A DNA stretch of 11,872 nucleotides from an uncultured Clostridia bacterium (GCA_947303145.1 CAMYXB010000023.1:1-11872); one strand, 5' to 3'; shown: positions 1 to 7,466, numbered from the stretch's first letter. Numbers and translations: made by a program. Notes: generated by a model from the letters alone, not told the origin.

Positions 1-82
1 AGATGACGCCGCCGATGCTGTGGCTGTGGCTCTGACTCATCTGCAGTTCAATAATACTTTGTCAGACAACAGCCTGCAGTGA
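1..82 (+). CDS. ruvC: Holliday junction resolvase RuvC, C-terminal end (5' truncated)
   Basis: Only the last 26 codons are inside the window, read from base 2 to the TGA at 80-82. They encode a DDAADAVAVALTH segment, which matches the C-terminal catalytic helix of RuvC. In that family the aspartates of the D-A-A-D pattern belong to the acidic metal-binding active site. RuvC is the dimeric endonuclease that cuts Holliday junctions after RuvAB branch migration. The immediately downstream ruvA, after a 22-nt gap, supports the call, since ruvC-ruvA-ruvB is a common order. The visible part is intact; nothing can be said about the rest of the protein. Confidence 0.9.
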   Translation, partial: DDAADAVAVALTHLQFNNTLSDNSLQ

Positions 83-104
83 AAATAGGAGAGGAAGAGA
101 GAAT

Positions 105-689
105 ATGTTTAGTTATATAATAGGAAGAATAACAGAAAAGAGTGAGGGGCAAATAACACTAGAAAACAATGGTATAGGATATGAAATCAATGTCTCCTCT
201 AAAGCGATGAATTACTTAGAAAACTTTGACGGAGAAGTCAAGATATATACATATTATCAAGTGCGAGAAGATGGTGTCAGCCTATATGGCTTCTACTCTA
301 AGGAAGAAAAAGACATGTTTTTGAGGCTTATCACTGTGTCTGGTGTTGGGCCGAAGGGAGCCATCACTATTCTCTCTGGGATAGATGTCACAGACCTGTG
401 TGTAGTGATAGCCAGCCAAGATGTCGCCTCCCTCTCAGGAGTGAAGGGCATTGGCAAAAAGACTGCCGAGAGAATAATAGTGGAGCTTAAGGGCAAAGTC
501 TCCCTTGATGCGTCATTGTTGTCTACTTCACATGAGAAAATATCCTCTAGCGAACTAGATGATGCTATCGAGGTGTTAGTGTCACTTGGACTGTCCAAGA
601 TGGACGCAACCCGCTCGGCAGAGAGTGTATACGCAGTGGGAGACAGTGCCGAAAATATAATCACCAAAGCATTATCCTCAAGTAGATAA
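105..689 (+). CDS. ruvA: Holliday junction branch migration protein RuvA
   Basis: RuvA is the tetrameric DNA-binding subunit of the RuvAB branch migration motor; it holds the four-way junction and loads RuvB rings. The 194-residue protein has the usual family length. Residues 1-62 form the N-terminal OB-fold domain (MFSYIIGRI opening, typical of the family). Two helix-hairpin-helix motifs follow: VSGVGPKGA at about 78-86 and SGVKGIGKKTAERI at about 111-124. A low-complexity linker (about 132-148) leads to the small C-terminal domain III (about 149-194), which contacts RuvB. The ATG is preceded by a good Shine-Dalgarno sequence, AGGAGAGG at 87-94. The gene ends in TAA, and the following 83 nt are A-rich. 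Confidence 0.98.
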   Translation: MFSYIIGRITEKSEGQITLENNGIGYEINVSSKAMNYLENFDGEVKIYTYYQVREDGVSLYGFYSKEEKDMFLRLITVSGVGPKGAITILSGIDVTDLCVVIASQDVASLSGVKGIGKKTAERIIVELKGKVSLDASLLSTSHEKISSSELDDAIEVLVSLGLSKMDATRSAESVYAVGDSAENIITKALSSSR

Positions 690-772
690 AAATAAAAAAA
701 CTTGCAAAAAACTCAAAAAATCAACAAAAAATTGCAAAAAATGGCGATTTTTAATAAAAAATAGGAAGAAAG
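690..772 (+). other. A-rich ruvA-ruvB gap with helically phased A-tracts
   Basis: This 83-nt gap holds A runs at 694-700, 706-711, 715-720, 726-731, 736-741 and 756-761 and a T run at 748-752. Tract centres are about 9 to 11.5 nt apart, averaging close to 10.3 nt, near one helical turn. Runs of four or more A phased this way are known to curve DNA. I see no hairpin terminator and no clear sigma-A promoter, so ruvA and ruvB are probably co-transcribed. Its 3' end supplies the ruvB ribosome binding site, AGGAAG at 763-768. The curvature is inferred from spacing, not measured. Confidence 0.6.
726..768 (+). repeat. Leader repeat, copy 1 (before ruvB)
   Basis: This block matches the sequence before queA. 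The 17-mer AAAAAATTGCAAAAAAT at 726-742 is identical at 1884-1900. The segment from the A run at 736-741 through GGAA at 764-767 aligns with 1915-1945: A run, short spacer, ATTTTT, NATAAAAAAT, then AGGAA here against GGAA there. In this copy the end is the ruvB Shine-Dalgarno sequence. Low complexity makes chance resemblance easier, but the preserved order and spacing of the A, T and A runs argues for shared origin or shared function. Confidence 0.5.
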
Positions 773-1798
773 ATGAACGATTTTATCAAAACAACGAAAT
801 TAACAAGTGATGCAGAAATAGAAAATTCTCTGCGTCCCACCGCCCTTGATGACTATATAGGTCAAGAGAGTGTGAAAGAGGGTCTTAAGATATATATGCA
901 AGCTGCGAAGCAGAGAGGGGAGGCTCTCGACCATGTTTTGCTTTATGGTCCACCGGGACTGGGCAAGACCACGCTCTCACATATCATAGCGGGGGAGATG
1001 GGTTGTCAACTCAAAGTGACCAGTGGCCCCGCCATAGAGCACGCAGCCGACCTTGCAGCCATTCTTACCAATCTGCAAAGGAATGATGTCTTGTTCATTG
1101 ACGAGATACACAGGCTCAATCATTCTGTGGAGGAGATATTGTATCCTGCCATGGAGGATTTTTCTCTCGACTTCATTGTGGGCAAAGGGCCGAGTGCTAG
1201 AAATATGAGACTGAAACTTCAGCCATTTACATTGGTGGGTGCTACAACTAAATCGGGAGCCATCTCCGCCCCCTTAAGAGATAGATTTGGCATAATTCAT
1301 CGACTTGAATTGTATGAAGAAGCCGACCTTGTCAAGATATTGAAGAGGAGTAGCGGAATTCTCGATGTCAATATTGAGGAAGATGCCATAGGCGAGATAG
1401 CGAGGCGCTCTCGTGGTACACCTAGAATAGCCAATAGACTACTCAAGCGTGTCAGAGATTATGCTGAGGTGAAGAATGGTGGACTGGTCACCTTGGATAT
1501 TGCGAGAGACGCCCTTCGTCTGATGGACGTGGACGACAAGGGGCTAGACTTCGTGGATAGGAGACTGCTCGACAAGATTATCACAGTGTTCAAGGGCGGG
1601 CCTGTGGGAGTGGAGACATTGGCCACCGCTATAGGAGAGGAAGTGTCCACTGTGGAGGACGTATACGAGCCTTATCTTATTCGCCTTGGATATATCGCAC
1701 GCACTCCTCGTGGCAGAGTGGCGCTGGAGGGTGCATATCGACATTTGGGGCTAGAGTATACCGAGCCAAAAGACAAAGCTGACACTCAAACAGAATGA
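773..1798 (+). CDS. ruvB: Holliday junction branch migration ATPase RuvB
   Basis: RuvB is the hexameric AAA+ motor that pulls DNA through the RuvA-bound junction. The 341-residue length is normal. Walker A is GPPGLGKTT at about residues 59-67, and Walker B is LFIDEIHRL at about 107-115 with D110/E111. The sensor 1 and arginine-finger region runs LVGATTKSG to PLRDRFG (about 154-173). Sensor 2 is RGTPRIANRLLKRVRDYA at about 214-231. The C-terminal winged-helix DNA-binding domain covers about 255-320 (GLDFVDRRLL, GGPVGVETLA, TPRGRVA). The ATG is supported by AGGAAG at 763-768. It ends with TGA, which shows that TGA is not recoded here. All key residues are present. Confidence 0.98.
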   Translation: MNDFIKTTKLTSDAEIENSLRPTALDDYIGQESVKEGLKIYMQAAKQRGEALDHVLLYGPPGLGKTTLSHIIAGEMGCQLKVTSGPAIEHAADLAAILTNLQRNDVLFIDEIHRLNHSVEEILYPAMEDFSLDFIVGKGPSARNMRLKLQPFTLVGATTKSGAISAPLRDRFGIIHRLELYEEADLVKILKRSSGILDVNIEEDAIGEIARRSRGTPRIANRLLKRVRDYAEVKNGGLVTLDIARDALRLMDVDDKGLDFVDRRLLDKIITVFKGGPVGVETLATAIGEEVSTVEDVYEPYLIRLGYIARTPRGRVALEGAYRHLGLEYTEPKDKADTQTE

Positions 1799-1939
1799 AA
1801 AAGATATAAAAACTGCTACAGAAAAACAAAAAATTTTAGAAAAGCAAAAAAGTAAAAATAATAAATTTTTTCAAAAAAACGCTAAAAAATTGCAAAAAAT
1901 CATAAAAAATATGTAAAAAATCGAGATTTTTGATAAAAA
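1799..1939 (+). other. A-rich ruvB-queA gap with helically phased A-tracts
   Basis: This 141-nt gap is mostly A on the + strand. In its 3' half, A runs lie at 1873-1879, 1884-1889, 1894-1899, 1904-1909, 1915-1920 and 1935-1940, with a T run at 1927-1931; another A run (1944-1949) lies inside queA codons 2-4. Centre spacings are about 10.5, 10, 10, 11, 11.5, 8.5 and 9 nt, close to the helical repeat, which predicts a curved segment. The 5' half (1799-1872) has A runs with less regular spacing. No terminator hairpin, promoter or ribosome binding site stands out. It may be an unstructured mRNA leader, a curved protein-binding site, or both. Confidence 0.6.
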
Positions 1940-1945
1940 ATGGAA
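1884..1945 (+). repeat. Leader repeat, copy 2 (before and into the queA start)
   Basis: This is the counterpart of the block at 726-768. It has the same 17-mer at 1884-1900, two further A runs (1904-1909 and 1915-1920), then ATTTTT and NATAAAAAAT in the same order and spacing. Where copy 1 reads ATAGGAA, a ribosome binding site, copy 2 reads ATGGAA, and this ATG is the apparent queA start codon. If the two are homologous, a one-base difference separates a ribosome binding site from a start codon. Confidence 0.5.
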
Positions 1946-2998
1946 AAAACAGACAACAAATATTTACTTCGCTCCACATACTTTTATGACCTACCAGAGA
2001 GCCTTATTGCACAGACTCCCATGGAGCCAAGAGATGAGTCGAGACTACTATGCTTTGACATGGATAGTAGTAAGATAGAGCATAAGATATTCAGGGATAT
2101 ATTGGACTATCTTCATTCTGGAGATGTGCTGGTTCTCAACAGCACTCGTGTCTTGCCTTGCAGGCTACTTGGGGTGAAGGAAAAGACAGGTGCTAAGTGT
2201 GAGATTTTTCTAATCAAGAGACAATCTACTCATGAGTGGGATTGCTTGGCAAAGCCGGGTAAGAGACTCAAGGTGGGAGATAGAGTGATGTTCAGCGAGG
2301 AGTTATCTTGCGAAATATTAGGGGATAATGATATTTCTGGCAAAAGAGTAAGATTTATCTATGAAGGAGTTTTCGAGGATATATTAAATCGTGTAGGACT
2401 GATGCCTCTGCCACCATATATTAAGGAAAAACTGGAAGATGGCGAGAGGTATCAAACGGTGTATAGTAGGGAGACTGGCTCTAGTGCTGCTCCCACTGCT
2501 GGACTGCATTTTACTGAGGAACTTTTGCAGAAGATAAGGGACAAGGGTGTCCAGATTTGTTATGTCTTGCTTCATGTGGGGCTAGGCACATTCCGCCCTG
2601 TCAAAGAGGACAATATCCTCGAACATGATATGCACACAGAATATTTTGAGGTGACAAGTGAGGTAGCCGAAATTATCAACAAGGCAAAGGACGAGCATAG
2701 AAGGGTGATTTGTGTGGGCACGACTTCTGTGAGGACTCTAGAGAGTGCAGGTCAAAGTGGCAGAGTGGTGGCGCAAAAGGGAGAGACGAGGCTCTTCTGC
2801 TATCCGCCATACGACTTCAAGATAGTGGACTGTCTCATCACCAATTTTCACTTGCCAGAAAGCACACTTATTATGCTGGTGTCCGCTTTTGCGGGACTGG
2901 ATAACACTATGAGAGTTTATCGTGAGGCAGTGAGGGAGAAATATCGTTTCTTCAGTTTCGGTGATGCATGCTTTTTCTATAGAAGAGAAGCAAAATAG
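1940..2998 (+). CDS. queA: tRNA preQ1(34) S-adenosylmethionine ribosyltransferase-isomerase QueA
   Basis: QueA transfers and rearranges the ribose of S-adenosylmethionine onto preQ1 at the tRNA wobble position, giving epoxyqueuosine. The 352-residue length fits the family. Family motifs seen in order are LPESLIAQTP (19-28), VLNSTRVLPCRL (65-76), GLMPLPPYI (153-161), YQTVYSRETGSSAAPTAGLH (171-190), HVGLGTFRPV (212-221), HDMHTEYF (229-236), GTTSVRTLES (260-269), TNFHLPESTLIMLVSAFAG (301-319) and FSFGDACF (338-345). The ATG at 1940 is forced: an in-frame TAA lies at 1934 and the next in-frame ATG is about 27 codons further on. No Shine-Dalgarno sequence precedes it, only A runs. It probably shares the ruv transcript and is followed by a strong terminator. 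Confidence 0.97.
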   Translation: MEKTDNKYLLRSTYFYDLPESLIAQTPMEPRDESRLLCFDMDSSKIEHKIFRDILDYLHSGDVLVLNSTRVLPCRLLGVKEKTGAKCEIFLIKRQSTHEWDCLAKPGKRLKVGDRVMFSEELSCEILGDNDISGKRVRFIYEGVFEDILNRVGLMPLPPYIKEKLEDGERYQTVYSRETGSSAAPTAGLHFTEELLQKIRDKGVQICYVLLHVGLGTFRPVKEDNILEHDMHTEYFEVTSEVAEIINKAKDEHRRVICVGTTSVRTLESAGQSGRVVAQKGETRLFCYPPYDFKIVDCLITNFHLPESTLIMLVSAFAGLDNTMRVYREAVREKYRFFSFGDACFFYRREAK

Positions 2999-3017
2999 TT
3001 TTTTAGCAGTGATAGTT

Positions 3018-3052
3018 GGACGACTTGTGAGAGATAGGTCGTCCTCTTTTTT
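3018..3052 (+). terminator. Intrinsic terminator after queA
   Basis: The left arm GGACGACTT (3018-3026) and right arm AGGTCGTCC (3036-3044) pair over 9 bp with one G-U pair, around a 9-nt loop. The stem is followed by TC and six T residues (3047-3052). It sits 20 nt after the queA stop and ends the ruv-queA unit. Confidence 0.88.
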
Positions 3053-3077
3053 CAAAAAAGACTTTTCAAAAGGGACT

Positions 3078-3106
3078 TTGAGTGATATAATTTAGTAGTA
3101 TATAAT
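3078..3106 (+). promoter_or_regulatory. Sigma-A type promoter for ftsK-rimO-pgsA-cinA
   Basis: A -35 element TTGAGT (3078-3083) and a perfect -10 element TATAAT (3101-3106) are separated by 17 nt. Transcription would start near 3113, giving a leader of roughly 47 nt before ftsK. The leader holds a small GGCA-TCG-TGCC hairpin at 3121-3131. It lies just after the queA terminator, so it is the natural start of the next operon. Confidence 0.8.
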
Positions 3107-3159
3107 AAATAATGAATAGGGGCATCGTGCCTTTCACTATAGAGGCTAGGTTGTAATTT

Positions 3160-6132
3160 ATGGAAGACGTCAAGAAAGAAGATAAAATGTCAGTTAGAAA
3201 AAATGTGGGCATCACCATGCTTTGTGTATGCTTTGCTTTGCTTATATTCAGCATTTTTGGCATAATTGGGGGGCTCAAGGCTTTTTTGCTGGGTGCATTT
3301 GGATTCATGCTTTATCCTCTGCTTGTTTTGTTGTGCATTCTCTCTGTGGCTCTTATCAAGGGTATGAAATTGGTCTATCCACCTAGATATCTGGTCTATC
3401 TAGGGCTTTGTTTTTTCTTCTTTATATGCGTTCTTCACATCTGTTTCACAGGTTTTGGTTCAGCGAGTCAAATGTCGTATGGCGAGTATCTCTCTGCTGT
3501 GTATAGCCAGAGATTTACCCCTGGGGGCGTGTTAGTGGGAGTGTTCACCTTCCCTCTCATCAAACTTCTCCACGCCATAGCAGGCATAGTGATATATGGC
3601 ATTGCTCTCATCATTTGCATATATTTCGTGACCAGTTTTGTAGAGAGTGTGAGACAAAAGAGACAGGCTTCCTCTCCTAAAGAAAGATACAAGGGCTTCG
3701 ATGAGACGATAAGTGCAGTCGAGTTCGACAAATTGTTCAATTATGAAGAAGAAAAGACTGAAGAAAAGGCCAAACCTATCGAGATGCCTCACAAAATAGT
3801 GCAAGAGGAGAGTATATTCGTCAAAGATGAGGAAGAGGGAGAGATAGAAGATGACGAGGTGACCAAGGCAAAAGAAAGGCTAGGGCTCACTGCCGCTCAA
3901 GAGGAGAATGAGGAGAAAGAGGAGAATATCAAGAATGCCGAACAGAGACTCTTTTCTACCTCCAATCAAGATGAGTGGCAGAATAGAGGCATGAATAAAA
4001 TAGGCAAATATGTCTACGAAGAAGAAAAGGTGGAGAAAAGGAGCAACCCTATCCTTGAGAGGAACAAGGAATATCTGTCCACTCTTTACAGTATTCAAAG
4101 TGAGAGAGACAATCCCATCATAAACGCCGAGGACTATGACGACTACAAGCGTAAGATGCAAGAGTTCAATGAAAGGAAGAATGTGATAGACAGAGAGGAG
4201 AATTGGGAGAAACCACATAATAAAGAGAATGATTTGTCACTCGACATTGAGCCAAGGAGGGAGAATGATAAGTTTAGAATAACGGACGAATATTCTGCAG
4301 ACTCCCTAGGCATAGAGAGAGACAAGAGAGATGACGACTTCTATGGCAGACAAAGAGAGATAAATCGTGTTGATGCTAACAATACTTTTTCAACTGATGA
4401 GCATAGCAGAGATTATGACATAGAAGATGACGATTTCATCACAGATGACGGCGAAGATGACGACATCGATTACATTAGGCCTCAATCTTTCGAAGAAAAA
4501 AATAATGAAGAATATAAGAGCGAATTTGAGATAAAGCATGACTATAGGACAGACGAATCCTCTAATGACTTGTCTGGCTCACTTAATAATACATTCAAAC
4601 TAAATACCGCTCCTAGGAATTTCAATTTTGAGGTAATCAATGGCCCTGTGGAAGAGCACACTGAACCTGACTTTAGTTATTCATCGAGTTATGTCCGCCC
4701 TCCCATTGACCTGCTCAATGTCTATCAGCCCAAAATTGATGCCAGTGAGAATGTAGAGAGGAATATCGAGGCTCTGGAGCGAGTGCTGGAAGAATTCGGC
4801 GTGCCAGCCAAGGTGGAAGATGTCAGGCGTGGTGCCGCAGTCACAAGATATGAACTAAGAATGCCCGTTGGGATAACTGTGAGGAAGGTGGAGGCGCACG
4901 CTTCCGACATAGCCCTCGCCCTAGCAGCCCGCAGTTCCATCAGGATAGAGGCTCCCATTAAGGGTAAGAGCGCAGTGGGTATAGAGGTGCCCAACAATAG
5001 TGTAGACACAGTGGGACTGAGAGATGTGATATGCAGTGATGAGTTCATGTCTAGCAAAAATCCTCTCAATTTCGCCCTTGGCAAAGATGTGGACGGCAAT
5101 GTGAAGTGTTGCAACCTCGCCAAGATGCCTCACTTACTAGTCGCTGGCTCCACCAATAGTGGCAAGAGTGTGTGCCTCAATACGCTTATCGTCAGCCTTA
5201 TCTATCATACCAGCCCAGAAGATTTGAGGATTATCCTCGTGGACCCCAAGCAAGTGGAGTTCACTATCTACAACAATCTCCCTCACATGCTTTTGCCTAA
5301 AGCAGTGGTAGATGCCAAGAAAGTGATGAATACTTTCGATTGGCTAGTGGGAGAGATGGAGAGAAGATACACTATATTTAGAGACAACCTTGTCAGAGAC
5401 CTTGGAGAATACAACAGACTGCCAGATGTAATGAGTAAAAAATTGCCCAAATTGCCTAGCATAGTGCTTATCGTAGACGAACTAGCAGACCTAGTAGTCA
5501 CACTTAATAGGAAGGAACTAGACGAGAGGATTATCCGCCTCACACAGAAAGCAAGAGCGGCAGGTATACACATCATTTTGGCTACTCAAAGACCAAGTGT
5601 GGATATAATAACTGGCGTCATCAAGGTCAATTTGCCCAGCAGAATAGCATTCGCCGTCACTAGCAGTGTAGACAGCAAGACCATTCTCGGCACAGGTGGT
5701 GCAGAGAACTTGCTAGGCAGGGGAGATATGCTCTATTCCCCTTGCGATGGCGAGCCGGTGAGAGTGCAGGGTGCCTTCGTGGATACTAGCGAGGTCAAGG
5801 CGGTGGTGGAATTTATCAAGAGCCACAACGAGTCGCATTTTGACGAAAACATAGCCAAGGCCATAAATGGAGAATCTGCTCCACAAGGTGGCGGGAGTTA
5901 TAATGCCTCCGCTCAGGTGGATAGTCTTATGCAAGACGCTCTAAAAGTCGTAATAGAGAATGGGCAGGCATCTAGTTCCATGCTACAGAGGAGATTTGCC
6001 ATAGGTTTCCAGAGAGCGAGCAAGATAATAGACCAGATGGAGATGGCGGGATTCATCTCACCATCAGACGGGAGCAAGGCTAGGACTGTGTATATCACTA
6101 TGGACGATTATAACAAACTATACGGTGGATAA
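3160..6132 (+). CDS. ftsK: DNA translocase of the FtsK/SpoIIIE family
   Basis: This membrane-anchored hexameric ATPase pumps chromosomal DNA through the division or sporulation septum. The 990-residue protein starts with four or five hydrophobic segments (about 16-38, 42-67, 77-98, 121-160). A charged, D/E/K/R-rich linker fills about 165-510 and includes the run DDGEDDDIDY. The motor begins near 512. Walker A is GSTNSGKS at 663-670 and Walker B is IVLIVDELADL with D773/E774; RAAGIHIILATQRPSVDIIT follows. The C-terminal gamma winged helix (about 921-990; ASSSMLQRRFAIGFQRASKI) reads polar guide sequences in this family. The start is slightly uncertain: ATG at 3160 has weak CTAGG at 3146-3150, and the ATG at 3187 is an alternative. 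Whether it acts as FtsK or as SpoIIIE cannot be decided here. Confidence 0.96.
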   Translation: MEDVKKEDKMSVRKNVGITMLCVCFALLIFSIFGIIGGLKAFLLGAFGFMLYPLLVLLCILSVALIKGMKLVYPPRYLVYLGLCFFFFICVLHICFTGFGSASQMSYGEYLSAVYSQRFTPGGVLVGVFTFPLIKLLHAIAGIVIYGIALIICIYFVTSFVESVRQKRQASSPKERYKGFDETISAVEFDKLFNYEEEKTEEKAKPIEMPHKIVQEESIFVKDEEEGEIEDDEVTKAKERLGLTAAQEENEEKEENIKNAEQRLFSTSNQDEWQNRGMNKIGKYVYEEEKVEKRSNPILERNKEYLSTLYSIQSERDNPIINAEDYDDYKRKMQEFNERKNVIDREENWEKPHNKENDLSLDIEPRRENDKFRITDEYSADSLGIERDKRDDDFYGRQREINRVDANNTFSTDEHSRDYDIEDDDFITDDGEDDDIDYIRPQSFEEKNNEEYKSEFEIKHDYRTDESSNDLSGSLNNTFKLNTAPRNFNFEVINGPVEEHTEPDFSYSSSYVRPPIDLLNVYQPKIDASENVERNIEALERVLEEFGVPAKVEDVRRGAAVTRYELRMPVGITVRKVEAHASDIALALAARSSIRIEAPIKGKSAVGIEVPNNSVDTVGLRDVICSDEFMSSKNPLNFALGKDVDGNVKCCNLAKMPHLLVAGSTNSGKSVCLNTLIVSLIYHTSPEDLRIILVDPKQVEFTIYNNLPHMLLPKAVVDAKKVMNTFDWLVGEMERRYTIFRDNLVRDLGEYNRLPDVMSKKLPKLPSIVLIVDELADLVVTLNRKELDERIIRLTQKARAAGIHIILATQRPSVDIITGVIKVNLPSRIAFAVTSSVDSKTILGTGGAENLLGRGDMLYSPCDGEPVRVQGAFVDTSEVKAVVEFIKSHNESHFDENIAKAINGESAPQGGGSYNASAQVDSLMQDALKVVIENGQASSSMLQRRFAIGFQRASKIIDQMEMAGFISPSDGSKARTVYITMDDYNKLYGG

Positions 6133-6134
6133 AA

Positions 6135-7466
6135 TTGGACAATACTTTTAGAAAAAAAGTGGGATTTGTATCCCTCGGCTGTGATAAGAATAGAGTAGAC
6201 CTAGAGAAAGTCATCTCAAGACTCTCTCTTTATCCTTGCTTTAAGTTCGTGCATGACAAGGAAGAAGCCCAGATTATCATCATCAATACGTGTGCTTTCC
6301 TAGGCGATGCTAGAGAGGAGTCCCAGTCCGTCATTGAGGAGATGTCTACTCTTAAAGGGAAAAACCTTGAGAAACTCATCGTCATGGGTTGCTTGCCCAT
6401 GCTGGAGATGGACAAGACTAGAGAAAAATATCCATCTATTGACGCTCTACTTGTGCCAAAAGATTACGATGATATAGACAGGACTATATTTAGCCTGTAT
6501 GGACTAAAAGAGGAGAGAGTGGAGAGGACTAGTCACAGAATGCTTACCACTCCACTGCATTATGCTTATCTCAAGATTGCCGATGGTTGCAACAATAGAT
6601 GTGCGTTTTGCAAGATACCCTCAATTCGTGGTGCATATCAATCTGTAGATATGGACACACTTATCCATGAGGCAGAGGACTTGTGCGAGAGGGGTGTGAA
6701 GGAGATTATCCTTGTCGCACAGGACATCACTAGATATGGCTGTGACAAGAACTATAAGGAAAATCTCCCGCTACTACTTAGAGAGCTTAGCAAAATCAAG
6801 AAACTATCGTGGATAAGACTTTTGTATTGCTATCCAGACATGGTGAGCGATGAACTCATCAGTGAGATGAAAAGCAATCCCAAAGTGCTGTCATACATCG
6901 ATATTCCTCTGCAACATATATCTGACAATGTCCTCACTAAAATGGGGAGAAAGAGTCGCAAAAAGGAGATAATCTCGCTAATTGAGAGGCTCCGCACAGC
7001 CATTCCCGACATATCTATAAGGTCGACATTCATGGTGGGCTTCCCGGGGGAGACTGGGCGAGATTTCGCTAGCCTTATCTCATTTATTAAAAAATATAAA
7101 CTGGACAATGTGGGCTTCTTCAAATATTCTCGTGAAGAGGGGACGGCTTCTTACGATTTCCCTCATCAAGTGAGTGAGAAGGAGAAGGACAAGAGACTGA
7201 AGAAGGCTGAGATTGTGCAGGAGAAAATATCTAATGCCAAGAATATGGCCAAGATAGGCTCAACATACAAGGTATTGATAGACAGCTACGATAGTCAGCA
7301 TGGATTTTATGTAGGGAGGACATACTTTATGGCACCAGACATAGATTTTGAGGTGCTGATAGCCAGTCCTTATGATATTAGGCTCGGCTCGTTTGTCGAT
7401 GTCACCATTCTCTCTTATGACAAGGGATACTTCATAGGTGATGTCGATAGCCGAGTGACATACTAG
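6135..7466 (+). CDS. rimO: Ribosomal protein S12 methylthiotransferase RimO (TTG start)
   Basis: RimO is a radical-SAM enzyme with two iron-sulfur clusters that adds a methylthio group to a conserved aspartate of ribosomal protein S12. The 443 residues have the family layout. The N-terminal domain has SLGCDKNRVDLE (13-24) with cluster cysteines C16, C53 (NTC) and C86 (GCL). The radical-SAM motif is CNNRCAFCKIPSIRG, with C152, C156 and C159. The SAM-domain core includes DIPLQHISD (256-264) and TFMVGFPGET (298-307). A C-terminal TRAM-like domain starts near 372. The start is TTG at 6135, with GGTGGA at 6124-6129 inside the end of ftsK as ribosome binding site; the genes are 2 nt apart, suggesting translational coupling. 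RimO is told from MiaB by the SLGC-KN-VD opening and the APDID element in TRAM. Confidence 0.94.
   Translation: MDNTFRKKVGFVSLGCDKNRVDLEKVISRLSLYPCFKFVHDKEEAQIIIINTCAFLGDAREESQSVIEEMSTLKGKNLEKLIVMGCLPMLEMDKTREKYPSIDALLVPKDYDDIDRTIFSLYGLKEERVERTSHRMLTTPLHYAYLKIADGCNNRCAFCKIPSIRGAYQSVDMDTLIHEAEDLCERGVKEIILVAQDITRYGCDKNYKENLPLLLRELSKIKKLSWIRLLYCYPDMVSDELISEMKSNPKVLSYIDIPLQHISDNVLTKMGRKSRKKEIISLIERLRTAIPDISIRSTFMVGFPGETGRDFASLISFIKKYKLDNVGFFKYSREEGTASYDFPHQVSEKEKDKRLKKAEIVQEKISNAKNMAKIGSTYKVLIDSYDSQHGFYVGRTYFMAPDIDFEVLIASPYDIRLGSFVDVTILSYDKGYFIGDVDSRVTY

Noticed and set aside
2710..2904. 64-codon plus-strand frame inside queA
   Set aside because: It is a different frame of a conserved part of queA (GTTSVRTLES to TNFHLPEST), with no ribosome binding site.
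4725..5123. 132-codon minus-strand frame inside ftsK
   Set aside because: Its Ala/Ser/Leu/Thr-rich composition is the complement of the motor domain codons; there is no sign of independent coding.
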